Source: Nocardia sp. NBC_01503 (lineage in GTDB: Bacteria > Actinomycetota > Actinomycetes > Mycobacteriales > Mycobacteriaceae). From it: a stretch of 64,000 nt of DNA. Position numbers and translations under genes: made by a program. The stretch spans positions 7,998,001 to 8,062,000 of the forward strand of contig NZ_CP109596.1 in NCBI RefSeq assembly GCF_036327755.1. The letters run 5' to 3'. A model generated the notes under the pieces. It was not told where the DNA came from. It worked only from the letters and a program-made list of their open reading frames with translations, and made no database searches. This document shows, in pieces, positions 24,298 to 32,303 of this stretch. The first letter of the stretch is position 1. Each line of letters starts with the position of its first letter.

Positions 24298-24893
24298 CCG
24301 CAGCGCACCCGCAGTTCGGGAACACCGTCGCCGTCGAGATCGTCCAGCGCGACGGTCCGCCCGACCATGGCCAGCGCCAAAGCCTCGCCCGGACCGCGCA
24401 CCAGTGGTCCGGAGCCACGCGACCAGTCGGCGTCGGTGGCCTCCCAGCGCAGCCCCTTCAGGTACCGTCCGGGCGAGGCGAACGGGTCGGGATGCTCGAG
24501 CACCGCGATCAACCGTTCGGCCGGAATCTTGCGCTCACGCCCCAGCGGGCGGCGAATATCCTGCTGGTGCACAAAGGTATCCGCGAGCGCGGTCTTGGGC
24601 ATGTACCGCGAGAACCATCCGTTGGCCTTTTCCAGCCGATCCACCAGTTCGGCATTGGGAAGCGTCGAAAAGTGCTCCACCACTGCGGTATTGGTGCCAT
24701 TGACCGATCCGGCGCGCAATCCCATCAGCAGATAGCTCGGCAGCCCGACCGAATCGGTCTGCAAATGCCCGACCACATCTCGCACCCGCCAGCCCGCACA
24801 GAGCGACGGCGTCTCCCACTCCTGATCGCTCAGCGACCGCAATAGCTCGACCAGTTCCCCGCGCTCATCCCTGAGCAGCTGGCGCACGTTCAT
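24294..24893 (-). CDS. Mycothiol-dependent maleylpyruvate isomerase-family protein
   Basis: A 199-aa protein of the TIGR03083/DinB-like four-helix family. The N-terminal WETPSLCAGWRVRDVVGHLQ carries the conserved metal-binding His, and further His residues come in the central TALADTFVHQQDIRRPLG. Relatives use mycothiol as cofactor, in line with an actinobacterial host; the substrate is unknown. It converges on the MmyB-like gene with overlapping stop codons. Confidence 0.85.
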   Translation of the reverse strand: MNVRQLLRDERGELVELLRSLSDQEWETPSLCAGWRVRDVVGHLQTDSVGLPSYLLMGLRAGSVNGTNTAVVEHFSTLPNAELVDRLEKANGWFSRYMPKTALADTFVHQQDIRRPLGRERKIPAERLIAVLEHPDPFASPGRYLKGLRWEATDADWSRGSGPLVRGPGEALALAMVGRTVALDDLDGDGVPELRVRCG

Positions 24894-24944
24894 ATCGAAA
24901 GACTAACCACTCCGGCGATTCCGTAACAGGCCCTGAAAAAGCAG

Positions 24945-24974
24945 TGCGCCGCACCGGGATTCCGGTGCGGCGCA
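24945..24974 (-). terminator. Intrinsic terminator after the Ser/Thr kinase gene
   Basis: Perfect 13-bp arms TGCGCCGCACCGG and CCGGTGCGGCGCA with a GATT loop, 19 bases past the kinase stop. On the leftward transcript it is followed by CTGCTTTTTC, a classical U-run. Confidence 0.93.
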
Positions 24975-24993
24975 GTGACTTAGCTTGTGCGAA

Positions 24994-26586
24994 CTACATC
25001 TTGGTATCGCTGTCGATCTTCAGGGTGCCGCCGCCCGCGTCGATCACCCGCAGGGTGAAGGACTTGGTCTGCCCACCGGCCGAGACGCTGCCCACCGAGA
25101 TATCGGCCGAGCCATCGGAATTCACGCTGTCCGAGGCGCCGCGCGCACCGGTGATGGTGGAGTACCGCTGCACCCGATTATCGGTCCAGTAGGACTGGAA
25201 GCCCGACTGGCTGCCGTACACCTGCTGCGCTGCGGGGGTGAGCTTGTTCCACGCATCGCCGAAGCTCAGGTAGACCAGGCCGTCGTAGAACGCCTGGACG
25301 GCGTCCGCGCCGTTCTGCACGCTCACCTGTCCGGCGCTCTTGGTCTGGCCGAGCGCGCCCGCGGTGCCCTTACCGGTGGTGGTCTGCACCGCCGCCTTGG
25401 TGGCGCTGGTGTCACCGGACGGACCGCCGGAGTTGTCCGAGCCCGAGGAGCTCAGAATGCCCGCGACCACGGCGCCGGCCACGACGACCGCCGCGATCAG
25501 GGCCGCCCATACGATCTTCTTGTTGGAGCGCGGTTCGATATCCGGACGCGGAGTGGAGCGCGTCGGCGGACCGCCGTCGACGGAAGGCCGCGGCGGCGGG
25601 GTCTCCAGCAGCTGCGCCTGACTCATGGCGCCGGTCGGAATATCGGCATTGGCGCCGCGGCGATCCATCTGCCGGGTATTGCCGCGCTGCGGCGCGGGCC
25701 GAGTACCGACCGGTTTCGCTGGAGGCGGGGTCAGGGCCCCACTACGGCGCGCGGCCATCACCCGGGTGGCCTCGGCATCCGGACCGATCTCCGCGAACTC
25801 CGCCATGATGTCGCGGACCTCGGTCATGCTCGGCCGATCCTCCGGCTCGAAGCTGAGCAGGGCCAGCAGCAGATCACTCAGCGGTCCGGCATTGCGCGGC
25901 GTGCTGATCTGACCATTGGCCGCCGCATAGAGCAGTGCGAGCGGATTCGGGTTGGTGCCGTACGGCGGTTCACCCTCGAGAGCGTGGAAAAGTGTTGCGC
26001 CCAAGGCGAATACGTCGGCGGCCGGGCTCGGTTCGGCGCCGCGCGCGACCTCGGGTGCGAGGTAGGCGGCGGTGCCGGAGATGAGTCCGGTGGCGGTCAG
26101 GGTGACGTCACCCTTGGCCTTGGAGATGCCGAAGTCGGTGATCTTCACCGCCCCGTTGTCGCCGAGCAGGATATTGCCGGGCTTCACATCGCGATGCACG
26201 ATGCCCACCCGGTGCGCGGCGATCAACGCCGACGCGACCTGCTCACCGATGCGAGCGACCTGCGGCAGGGGCAGCGTGCCCTGCGAGGAGAGCACCACCG
26301 CCAGACTCTGCGACGGCAGGTACTCCATGACGAGGCATGGGTCGCCCTCGTGCTCGGTAATGTCGAACACCACGATGGCGTTGGGATGCTGGAAGCGAGC
26401 GGCATTGCGGGCCTCACGGGCAGCGCGCTGACGCACGATGTCCTTGTCGGCCGCGGACAGGCTCGGCTGGGTGATGATCTGTTTGATCGCCACCGAACGC
26501 TCCAGCCGCTCGTCGACGGCTCGCCAGACGACGCCTGTGCCGCCGCTACCAATCCGTTCGACCAGGCGGTAATGCCCTGCGATCAC
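24994..26586 (-). CDS. Transmembrane serine/threonine protein kinase
   Basis: A 530-aa Hanks-type receptor kinase of the actinobacterial Pkn group. The kinase domain (residues ~6-265) has the glycine loop GSGGTGVVW, ATP-binding Lys35, HRDVKPGNIL (catalytic Asp133), DFG at 151-153 and the APE motif near 178. A Pro/Arg-rich linker (~270-355) leads to one transmembrane helix at ~358-379. The outside part has a Ser/Thr/Gly linker and a C-terminal domain of about 110 residues (NGADAVQAFYDGLVYLSFGD) resembling a small sensor; there are no PASTA repeats. It is a single-gene unit ending in a strong terminator. Confidence 0.94.
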   Translation of the reverse strand: MIAGHYRLVERIGSGGTGVVWRAVDERLERSVAIKQIITQPSLSAADKDIVRQRAAREARNAARFQHPNAIVVFDITEHEGDPCLVMEYLPSQSLAVVLSSQGTLPLPQVARIGEQVASALIAAHRVGIVHRDVKPGNILLGDNGAVKITDFGISKAKGDVTLTATGLISGTAAYLAPEVARGAEPSPAADVFALGATLFHALEGEPPYGTNPNPLALLYAAANGQISTPRNAGPLSDLLLALLSFEPEDRPSMTEVRDIMAEFAEIGPDAEATRVMAARRSGALTPPPAKPVGTRPAPQRGNTRQMDRRGANADIPTGAMSQAQLLETPPPRPSVDGGPPTRSTPRPDIEPRSNKKIVWAALIAAVVVAGAVVAGILSSSGSDNSGGPSGDTSATKAAVQTTTGKGTAGALGQTKSAGQVSVQNGADAVQAFYDGLVYLSFGDAWNKLTPAAQQVYGSQSGFQSYWTDNRVQRYSTITGARGASDSVNSDGSADISVGSVSAGGQTKSFTLRVIDAGGGTLKIDSDTKM

Positions 26587-26856
26587 TTGGCCGGTTTCGA
26601 TGGCACTACTCCGAAATTCTGCGCGATGGTGACTGTGACGACGCGGTTGCCCGCGTGTTTCCCCGCATGAGTGTAGCGGGCCGTAGGCGTCGCGCCGACG
26701 TCAGCGTGAGATATGAGCGAGATCTCGGTGAGATCAATGCCGCAGCCAGGTGACGTTTATGTGACCGGCCACGTGAATCTGCTGCTCAGAGTAGTTCCAT
26801 GACATGACAGCGAATTCTGCCGCATAAACTCGGATCTCACCGCGTGGGACGGGATT

Positions 26857-27774
26857 TCAGTTCTCGCGTGTCGCGGTGGGTGGATTCAGCGGCGCCGCGG
26901 CGCGATCCGCCGTGGCGGCGGGCCATTCCGCGCGGGTGAGCTGCGCCGCATCGGCGTCGGAGAGTTCGATGTCGAACACCTCGCTCAGCGCCTTGGGCAG
27001 CTCCGCCGCGTCCAATTCGCGAACTTCGCCCGTTCCGTCCGGATAGCCGATTGTCCAGGTGGTGCCGTCGATCTGATGATGCACGTCGGACAGGAAGCGC
27101 TGGATGAACGGACGCGCGGTGAACGGTGACCGCGGTGAAGTCGAGACGAAGTGATTACCGACCGTGTAGTCCGCTCGATACTGCGGATTCGGGCTGAAGG
27201 TATAGCGATCCACCCAGCCGTCCCGGCCGAACTGGAAGAGCGTCCAGAGCTCACCGCCGAGTGCGTCCGCACCGAGCTCGAGGCGGTAACGCCATGCGCC
27301 GAGCGAGAATTCGCCGCGATCGGCGGTGAGTTCGATCGGTTCGAGCGGCCCCGACCCGAACCCGACATCGCAGAGCCAGGCCCGCTCGTCATCGACCGGG
27401 CGCACGCGCAGCAGGGCGTGCGTGGCGGGGCGCAATCCACTGGCGCCCATGGTGACTCGGCCGGAGATGCCGGTGAATACGAAGCCGAAACGCTCGAGCG
27501 CCGCGGCGAACAGGAGCACGTTCTCGTAGCAGTAGCCGCCGCGGCGCTGCCGGATCAGCTTGTCCTGCAACGACTCCAGATCCAGCGGCACACCGCGGCC
27601 GAGGATCGACTCCAGATTCTCGAACGGGATGGTGGTGGTGTGCGCCCGGACGAGAGCTCGGAGTGTGGCCAGGGTGGGCGTGCGCTCACCGGTGAATCCG
27701 ATGCGGTTCAGATACGCGTCGAGATCCAGCTCCGCACCGCTCCACAGATAGGACGGATCCACCTGGTTCGTCAT
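26857..27774 (-). CDS. nat: Arylamine N-acetyltransferase
   Basis: A 305-aa acetyl-CoA (or propionyl-CoA) dependent N-acetyltransferase acting on arylamines and hydrazines. The Cys-His-Asp triad is visible: Cys82 in RGGYCYENVLLF, His119 in PATHALLRV and Asp136 in WLCDVGFG. IPFENLESILGR and the middle-domain sequences are typical. GGAGG lies 6 bases before the ATG at 27774. It is somewhat longer than the ~280 aa norm because of an Ala/Pro-rich tail. In mycobacteria nat lies in a cholesterol-catabolism cluster; here it stands alone. Confidence 0.94.
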   Translation of the reverse strand: MTNQVDPSYLWSGAELDLDAYLNRIGFTGERTPTLATLRALVRAHTTTIPFENLESILGRGVPLDLESLQDKLIRQRRGGYCYENVLLFAAALERFGFVFTGISGRVTMGASGLRPATHALLRVRPVDDERAWLCDVGFGSGPLEPIELTADRGEFSLGAWRYRLELGADALGGELWTLFQFGRDGWVDRYTFSPNPQYRADYTVGNHFVSTSPRSPFTARPFIQRFLSDVHHQIDGTTWTIGYPDGTGEVRELDAAELPKALSEVFDIELSDADAAQLTRAEWPAATADRAAAPLNPPTATREN

Positions 27775-28042
27775 CACGGCCTCCATTTTCATTCAGGTTC
27801 TTCTGCGCCAACTCGCCACAACACGAAGATGTTCCGATTTTGGGCATTCTTCCCAAGTTTGCCCGGAGATCACTGGACGCCACCGACCGGGATCGTCCGA
27901 GACGGCATATCCGGATTTCATGGACACCGTGATCGCCGCCCCCTAGCCTCAGCCCAGGATCGCGCTGCTGGATCGGTTGCGGCTGCTCACGATTCGTGAG
28001 TTCGCCACCCACCGGCGGTCAGCGCCGATTGAGCGGATCGAA

Positions 28043-28996
28043 TCAGTTGGCGCACTTGGAGTTCGGCGGCGGCGGGGGCGCGGTGTTGATGCCGTTCGCG
28101 GTGTCGACCAGGAAGTCAGGGCCCGGCGGCTCGGTATCGAAGAGCAATCGCTGTACGACACAACCGGATTCGTAGAAGACCGGACCGAGTCCGTGTCCGG
28201 CGGGCGCTACGCTGCCGTCCAGGTCACGGCCGCTCATAATGGTGTACATCGAGACCGGTTTTCCGGCGGCGGCCAGGGCCGCGCGCATCTCCAGCGTGGA
28301 GCTGAACGGAACGAGGCTGTCGGCGGTGCCGTGCAGAAGTACGGTGCGCCGCACATTGATTCGAGCCGCCTGCAGTGCCGGGGAGCGAGCGGCGTACGCA
28401 CCGGGACAGGCCAGCGGGCCGCAATCCCCCGCATCACGCTCGATCTGCGGGCGCAGCCCCGGACCCGCGAGCGGGGCCTCGGCCCAGGACAGGAAGTCAT
28501 CGGCCTGGCCGAAGGTGTCGACCCAGTAGTCGTAGGTCCCCGGCGGGGCGTAGGCGGCGGCCAGGCCGCTGGTCAATCCGCCCTGGCTCCAACCCCACAG
28601 CAGGGTGCGGCCACCGGGATGTTCACCGCGATACCACTGGGTCGCGGCCACGACGTCCTGCCAGCCCGCCCAGACATTCCAGTCGCCGGTGCGCCAGCGT
28701 CCGGTGTCCGAGCGCTGGTCCATGGTCAGCAGGGCCGCGTTGGTCTGCCGGGCGATCGAGGCCATGTACTCGGGGAAGTCGGCGGCGCTGCCCGCATGCC
28801 CGTGCACCGCCACGATCAGATCCCCGGCGGCGCCCTCGGGCTCGTACACCCGCCCGGTGGCCTGTTCGCCATCCACGGTCAAGGTCACCTCGCGGACCGC
28901 GACCGGCTGCTCGGCCGAGACCTCCGGCGCGGCGATCAGCAGAGTGGTGAGAACGCCGAGAACCGTGCCGCACATCGCCCATCGCCGACCTGACAT
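28043..28996 (-). CDS. Secreted alpha/beta hydrolase
   Basis: A 317-aa exported hydrolase. The start at 28996 gives a Sec signal peptide (MSGRRWAMCGTVLGVLTTLL, cut after VSA). The mature part has VAVHGHAGSAADFPEY (oxyanion His-Gly), nucleophile Ser in LLWGWSQGGLTSG, a likely acid in LHGTADSLVPFS and the catalytic His in APAGHGLGP. The substrate is unknown; an esterase or lipase role is likeliest. It ends with a Pro run and two late cysteines. It is divergent from the winged-helix gene. Confidence 0.85.
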   Translation of the reverse strand: MSGRRWAMCGTVLGVLTTLLIAAPEVSAEQPVAVREVTLTVDGEQATGRVYEPEGAAGDLIVAVHGHAGSAADFPEYMASIARQTNAALLTMDQRSDTGRWRTGDWNVWAGWQDVVAATQWYRGEHPGGRTLLWGWSQGGLTSGLAAAYAPPGTYDYWVDTFGQADDFLSWAEAPLAGPGLRPQIERDAGDCGPLACPGAYAARSPALQAARINVRRTVLLHGTADSLVPFSSTLEMRAALAAAGKPVSMYTIMSGRDLDGSVAPAGHGLGPVFYESGCVVQRLLFDTEPPGPDFLVDTANGINTAPPPPPNSKCAN

Positions 28997-29085
28997 GGCC
29001 GAATCATGACATGTGGTCGACACCGGTTCGCGGACCCGGCGGCGGATGTCGGTCGAATGTCGTACTCGGCGGCTAATATTCGCCC

Positions 29086-30264
29086 ATGCGTTCGATGGAT
29101 GTTGCGGAGCGGCGGGCTCGGGTCGGGGTACGGCATCGGCTGGCCACGGCCGAACGCACCGATGATGTGCAGGCGATCGTGCGGTCGCTGGTGGTGTTGC
29201 ACGCCACCGACCCGGCGACGGTTTTCCTGTCGGTGGCCGCGCGCAGCCGGGGTCTGGAACCCGGGCATGTGGAGAAGGCGCTGTACGAGGACCGGACGCT
29301 GCTACGCATGCTGGCCATGCGGCGCACCATGTTCATCGCACCGATCGAATTGGTTCCGGCGCTGCAGGCGTCGTGTGCGGACGCGCTGGCGCATAAGCAG
29401 CGCAAGACCTATGGGCGGTATCTCGAGAGCGCCGAGGGAGTGGACGGTGATGTGGCCGCGTGGCTGCGCGAAGTAGAGGCCGAGACGCATGACGCACTGC
29501 TGACGCGCGGCACCGCCACCGGGGCGCAGCTGAGCAAGCTGGTGCCGCGGTTGCGCACGCAGGTCGATACCGCGCCGGGCAAGTCGTACTCCAAGCCGAC
29601 CAGCATCACCACCTGGGTGCTGGTGATTCTCGGTGCCGAGGGCCGCATTGTGCGCGGGCGGCCCAATGGGAGTTGGAGCAGCAGCCAATACACCTGGGCG
29701 CCGATCGAATCCTGGCTGCCCGAGGGTATTCCGGCGCTCACCGCCGAGCAGGCGCGCGCCGAGCTGGTGCGAAAGTGGTTGTCCGCCTTCGGTCCCGCGC
29801 CGGTGAGCGATATCAAATGGTGGACGGGCTGGACCCTCGGCGAGGTCCGCAAAACCCTCGCGCAACTCGATACCGCCGAGGTGGACCTCGGCGGTGGGAC
29901 CGGGGTGCTGCTCGCCGAGGATCTCGATCCCGTGCCGACTCCCGACCCGTGGGTCGCCCTGCTACCCGCCCTCGATCCCACACCGATGGGGTGGCAGTCC
30001 CGCGACTGGTATCTGGGCGAACACGGTCCGGCGCTCTTCGACCGCAATGGCAATGTCGGCCCGACCATCTGGTGCGACGGCCGCATCGTCGGTGGTTGGG
30101 CGCAGCGCCCCGACGGCGAAATCGTCTGGCGGCTACTGGAAGATATCGGCTCCGAGGCCGAATCCCGCATCGAAGCCGAAGCCGCCCGCCTGACCACCTG
30201 GTACGGCGACGTCCGCCCCATCCCCCGCTTCCGAACTCCCCTGGAACGCGAACTCACCGCCTGA
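29086..30264 (+). CDS. Winged-helix DNA-binding protein of the HTH_42/AlkZ-like family
   Basis: A 392-aa protein of the family that includes the DNA glycosylases AlkZ and YcaQ, which excise alkylated bases or unhook interstrand cross-links. The start QAIVRSLVVLHATDPATVFL, then RTMFIAPIELVPALQAS, RGTATGAQLSKLVPRL, VSDIKWWTGWTLGEVRKTL and a C-terminal PRFRTPLERELTA are typical. The catalytic Gln-x-Gln of AlkZ/YcaQ is not evident, so activity is uncertain. MDVAERRARV (fourth codon) is an alternative start. Confidence 0.82.
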   Translation: MRSMDVAERRARVGVRHRLATAERTDDVQAIVRSLVVLHATDPATVFLSVAARSRGLEPGHVEKALYEDRTLLRMLAMRRTMFIAPIELVPALQASCADALAHKQRKTYGRYLESAEGVDGDVAAWLREVEAETHDALLTRGTATGAQLSKLVPRLRTQVDTAPGKSYSKPTSITTWVLVILGAEGRIVRGRPNGSWSSSQYTWAPIESWLPEGIPALTAEQARAELVRKWLSAFGPAPVSDIKWWTGWTLGEVRKTLAQLDTAEVDLGGGTGVLLAEDLDPVPTPDPWVALLPALDPTPMGWQSRDWYLGEHGPALFDRNGNVGPTIWCDGRIVGGWAQRPDGEIVWRLLEDIGSEAESRIEAEAARLTTWYGDVRPIPRFRTPLERELTA

Positions 30265-30364
30265 CAAAGCCCGCGCCAGCCCGGCCCGAACCCTTCCCAC
30301 GCGGCACGAATCCCCGCATAAGCCCGACGAGAATCCCCCGCCACCCCGGCACGAACCCTCCGTC

Positions 30365-30389
30365 ATCCCGGCATGTTTTTGGCCGGGAT
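30365..30389. repeat. REP-like extragenic palindrome
   Basis: ATCCCGGC and GCCGGGAT form a perfect 8-bp stem around a 9-base loop (ATGTTTTTG) in the 317-bp gap between the winged-helix and TerB genes. The layout resembles GTCATCCCGGC-type repetitive extragenic palindromes known from many high-GC bacteria; weaker copies of CCCGGCACGAA precede it. Only one good copy was noticed here. The rest of the gap shows no gene. Confidence 0.5.
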
Positions 30390-30581
30390 CCACATTCCTC
30401 AGCCGAATCCCGCACGGCCGGAACCGTTCTCGCGCCCCGCCAATCAGCGAATACTGTGGGTTCGCACACGGATTTCCCAGTCTTCACCAGGTGTCCGACT
30501 GTTAGGGTCTGTTCGTACATCTGCACAGTCCGGACACCGACGCGGGATCCGTGAGTCCGGGAGATCATTTCGGAGTGTGTC

Positions 30582-31067
30582 ATGGCTTTCCTGAACCGCC
30601 TGGTTCCCCATTCGATCTCCCTCGGCCGGTTGCCCGAGCAGACGGTGCGCTGGCGGGAGCAGTTGCTCACCCAGCGAAACGAGTTGCGTAGTGGGTCATT
30701 CCGGGATGCCACCGTCGGTCTCTGCGCCCTGGTGGCGGCGGCGGACGGCGGTGTCGATCCCGAACATCGGGCGCGGGTGGCCCAGCGCATCGGAGCGGAT
30801 CCGGCGCTACAGCAGTTTCCAGCCGATGAGCTGCGAAATCTCTTCGAGGACAATTGCTCTCGCATGAGTATGGATCCGGCGTTCGGCCGCGCCTATGTAA
30901 TGGCGCAGATCGCCAAATGCACCGATACTCCCGTCGAAGCGCGGGCTGTAATGCAATTGGGAATCATGATCGGTGCGGTGAATGGCGGGCTCGATGCCCA
31001 CGAGGTTGCCGCCGTCCTGGAGGCTTGTCAGGTGCTGCACCTGGATTCACACGAATTCGGCGTGTAA
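30582..31067 (+). CDS. terB: TerB-family protein
   Basis: A 161-aa all-helical protein. GLCALVAAADGGVDPEHRAR is the first acidic motif and MIGAVNGGLDAHEVAAVLEA the second; both match the paired metal-binding loops of TerB (tellurite/stress response family, PF05099). The N-terminal ~30 residues are basic. TerB homologues act with Ter proteins at the membrane, but no other ter genes are in the window, so the role is unclear. It is followed 83 bases later by a tiny CxxC protein on the same strand. Confidence 0.88.
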   Translation: MAFLNRLVPHSISLGRLPEQTVRWREQLLTQRNELRSGSFRDATVGLCALVAAADGGVDPEHRARVAQRIGADPALQQFPADELRNLFEDNCSRMSMDPAFGRAYVMAQIAKCTDTPVEARAVMQLGIMIGAVNGGLDAHEVAAVLEACQVLHLDSHEFGV

Positions 31068-31150
31068 AGACCGCTGGATACCGCTTTACATCGCTCGGTG
31101 AATATCGCACCCTTGGTGAGTTTGGATTCCGAGCGAGGAGTGCGCGCTGT

Positions 31151-31330
31151 ATGGCGATCCAAGGTTTTCTGAATATCTTCTTCGATACCGTGGCACCGAA
31201 TAGGGGTTGGCGGTACTGCGCGATGTGCGATGGCCAGGGCGATTACGGCCTGGTCAACGGCGTGGTGCAGTGGTGTTCGGTATGCGGTGGCACCGGCTGG
31301 ATTACCGAGGCCCCGCAATACCGCCGCTGA
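31151..31330 (+). CDS. 59-aa double-CxxC (DnaJ-like zinc finger) mini-protein
   Basis: The ATG at 31151, preceded by GAGGAG, opens a frame with two zinc-knuckle units, CAMCDGQG and CSVCGGTG, spaced like one CxxCxGxG pair of the DnaJ cysteine-rich domain. The N-terminus (MAIQGFLNIFFDTVAPNRGW) is hydrophobic. Such mini-proteins may bind unfolded proteins or zinc. It follows terB and is probably co-transcribed with it. Confidence 0.7.
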   Translation: MAIQGFLNIFFDTVAPNRGWRYCAMCDGQGDYGLVNGVVQWCSVCGGTGWITEAPQYRR

Positions 31331-31386
31331 ACCCGCAGCGAAATTCCTGGTTGAATTCGGGAATCTCGGACATTTCGGATTGCGAT

Positions 31387-32247
31387 TCACATATCCAAAC
31401 CCAGGTCCAATACTCGGACCGAATGGGTGAGTGCGCCGACCGCGAGATAATCCACCCCGGTGCCCGCGTACTCCGCAGCCACATTCAGCGAAAGACTGCC
31501 CGAGGATTCCAGCTTGGTCCGCGGTGAGCGATTATTGCGTCGCTGCACCGCGGCCTGGGTGGCCCAGAGCGGGAAATTGTCCAGCAGCACCAGCTGCACA
31601 TCCTCATCGAGGATGGCATCGAGCTGCTCCAGGCTGTCCACCTCGACCTCGCATTCGATGGTCGGATTCAGCTCGCGCACCGCGCGCAGCGCCGCGACCA
31701 CCGAACCGGCGGCCACCACATGATTGTCCTTGATCAGCGCGGCATCGCCGAGCCCCATGCGGTGGTTGACGCCGCCGCCGGTGCGCACCGCGTACTTCTG
31801 CAGGGCGCGCAGACCCGGCAAAGTCTTGCGGCTGTCGCGAATCCGGCAGTCGGTGCCCGCCACGGCATCCACCCAGGCGGAGGTCGCCGTCGCGATTCCG
31901 GACATATGGCATACCAGATTGAGCATGGTGCGCTCCGCGGTGAGCAGGCCACGCGTCGGCGCGACCAGACTCAGTACGGTATCGCCCGGCTGCACCCGGG
32001 TGCCGTCCGCGACCCGGCCGGTGACCTCGTAATTACCCGCGCCGATCACCTCATCCAGCACCAGCAGCCCGACATCGAGTCCGGCGACGGTACCGGGCTG
32101 GCGGGACACCATATCGGCCTTGGCCACCGCATCGGCGGGAACCGTTGCGGCCGTGGTGATATCGGGCCCGTAGCGCAGGTCCTCGTCGAGAGCCCGGCGA
32201 ATGAGCGCGATCACCTCGTCGCGATCCAATCCGGCGTCGAGAGACAT
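31387..32247 (-). CDS. nadC: Quinolinate phosphoribosyltransferase
   Basis: NadC turns quinolinate and PRPP into nicotinate mononucleotide, the third step of de novo NAD synthesis. The 286-aa protein has DITTAATVP near residue 30, HMSGIATATSAWV, RDSRKTLPGLRALQKYAV (key Arg and Lys residues), NHRMGLGDAALIKDNH and EVEVDSLEQ. The last gene of the nadA-nadB-nadC operon, 56 bases after nadB. Confidence 0.96.
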   Translation of the reverse strand: MSLDAGLDRDEVIALIRRALDEDLRYGPDITTAATVPADAVAKADMVSRQPGTVAGLDVGLLVLDEVIGAGNYEVTGRVADGTRVQPGDTVLSLVAPTRGLLTAERTMLNLVCHMSGIATATSAWVDAVAGTDCRIRDSRKTLPGLRALQKYAVRTGGGVNHRMGLGDAALIKDNHVVAAGSVVAALRAVRELNPTIECEVEVDSLEQLDAILDEDVQLVLLDNFPLWATQAAVQRRNNRSPRTKLESSGSLSLNVAAEYAGTGVDYLAVGALTHSVRVLDLGLDM

Positions 32248-32303
32248 TGCGGCACTCCTTCTTCAGTGTGTGATCGCGCTGGATCACCGAGCGAATGCGG
32301 GTA

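Noticed and set aside
24985..26670. A 561-codon plus-strand frame opposite the Ser/Thr kinase
   Set aside because: Antisense shadow of a kinase with all catalytic motifs.
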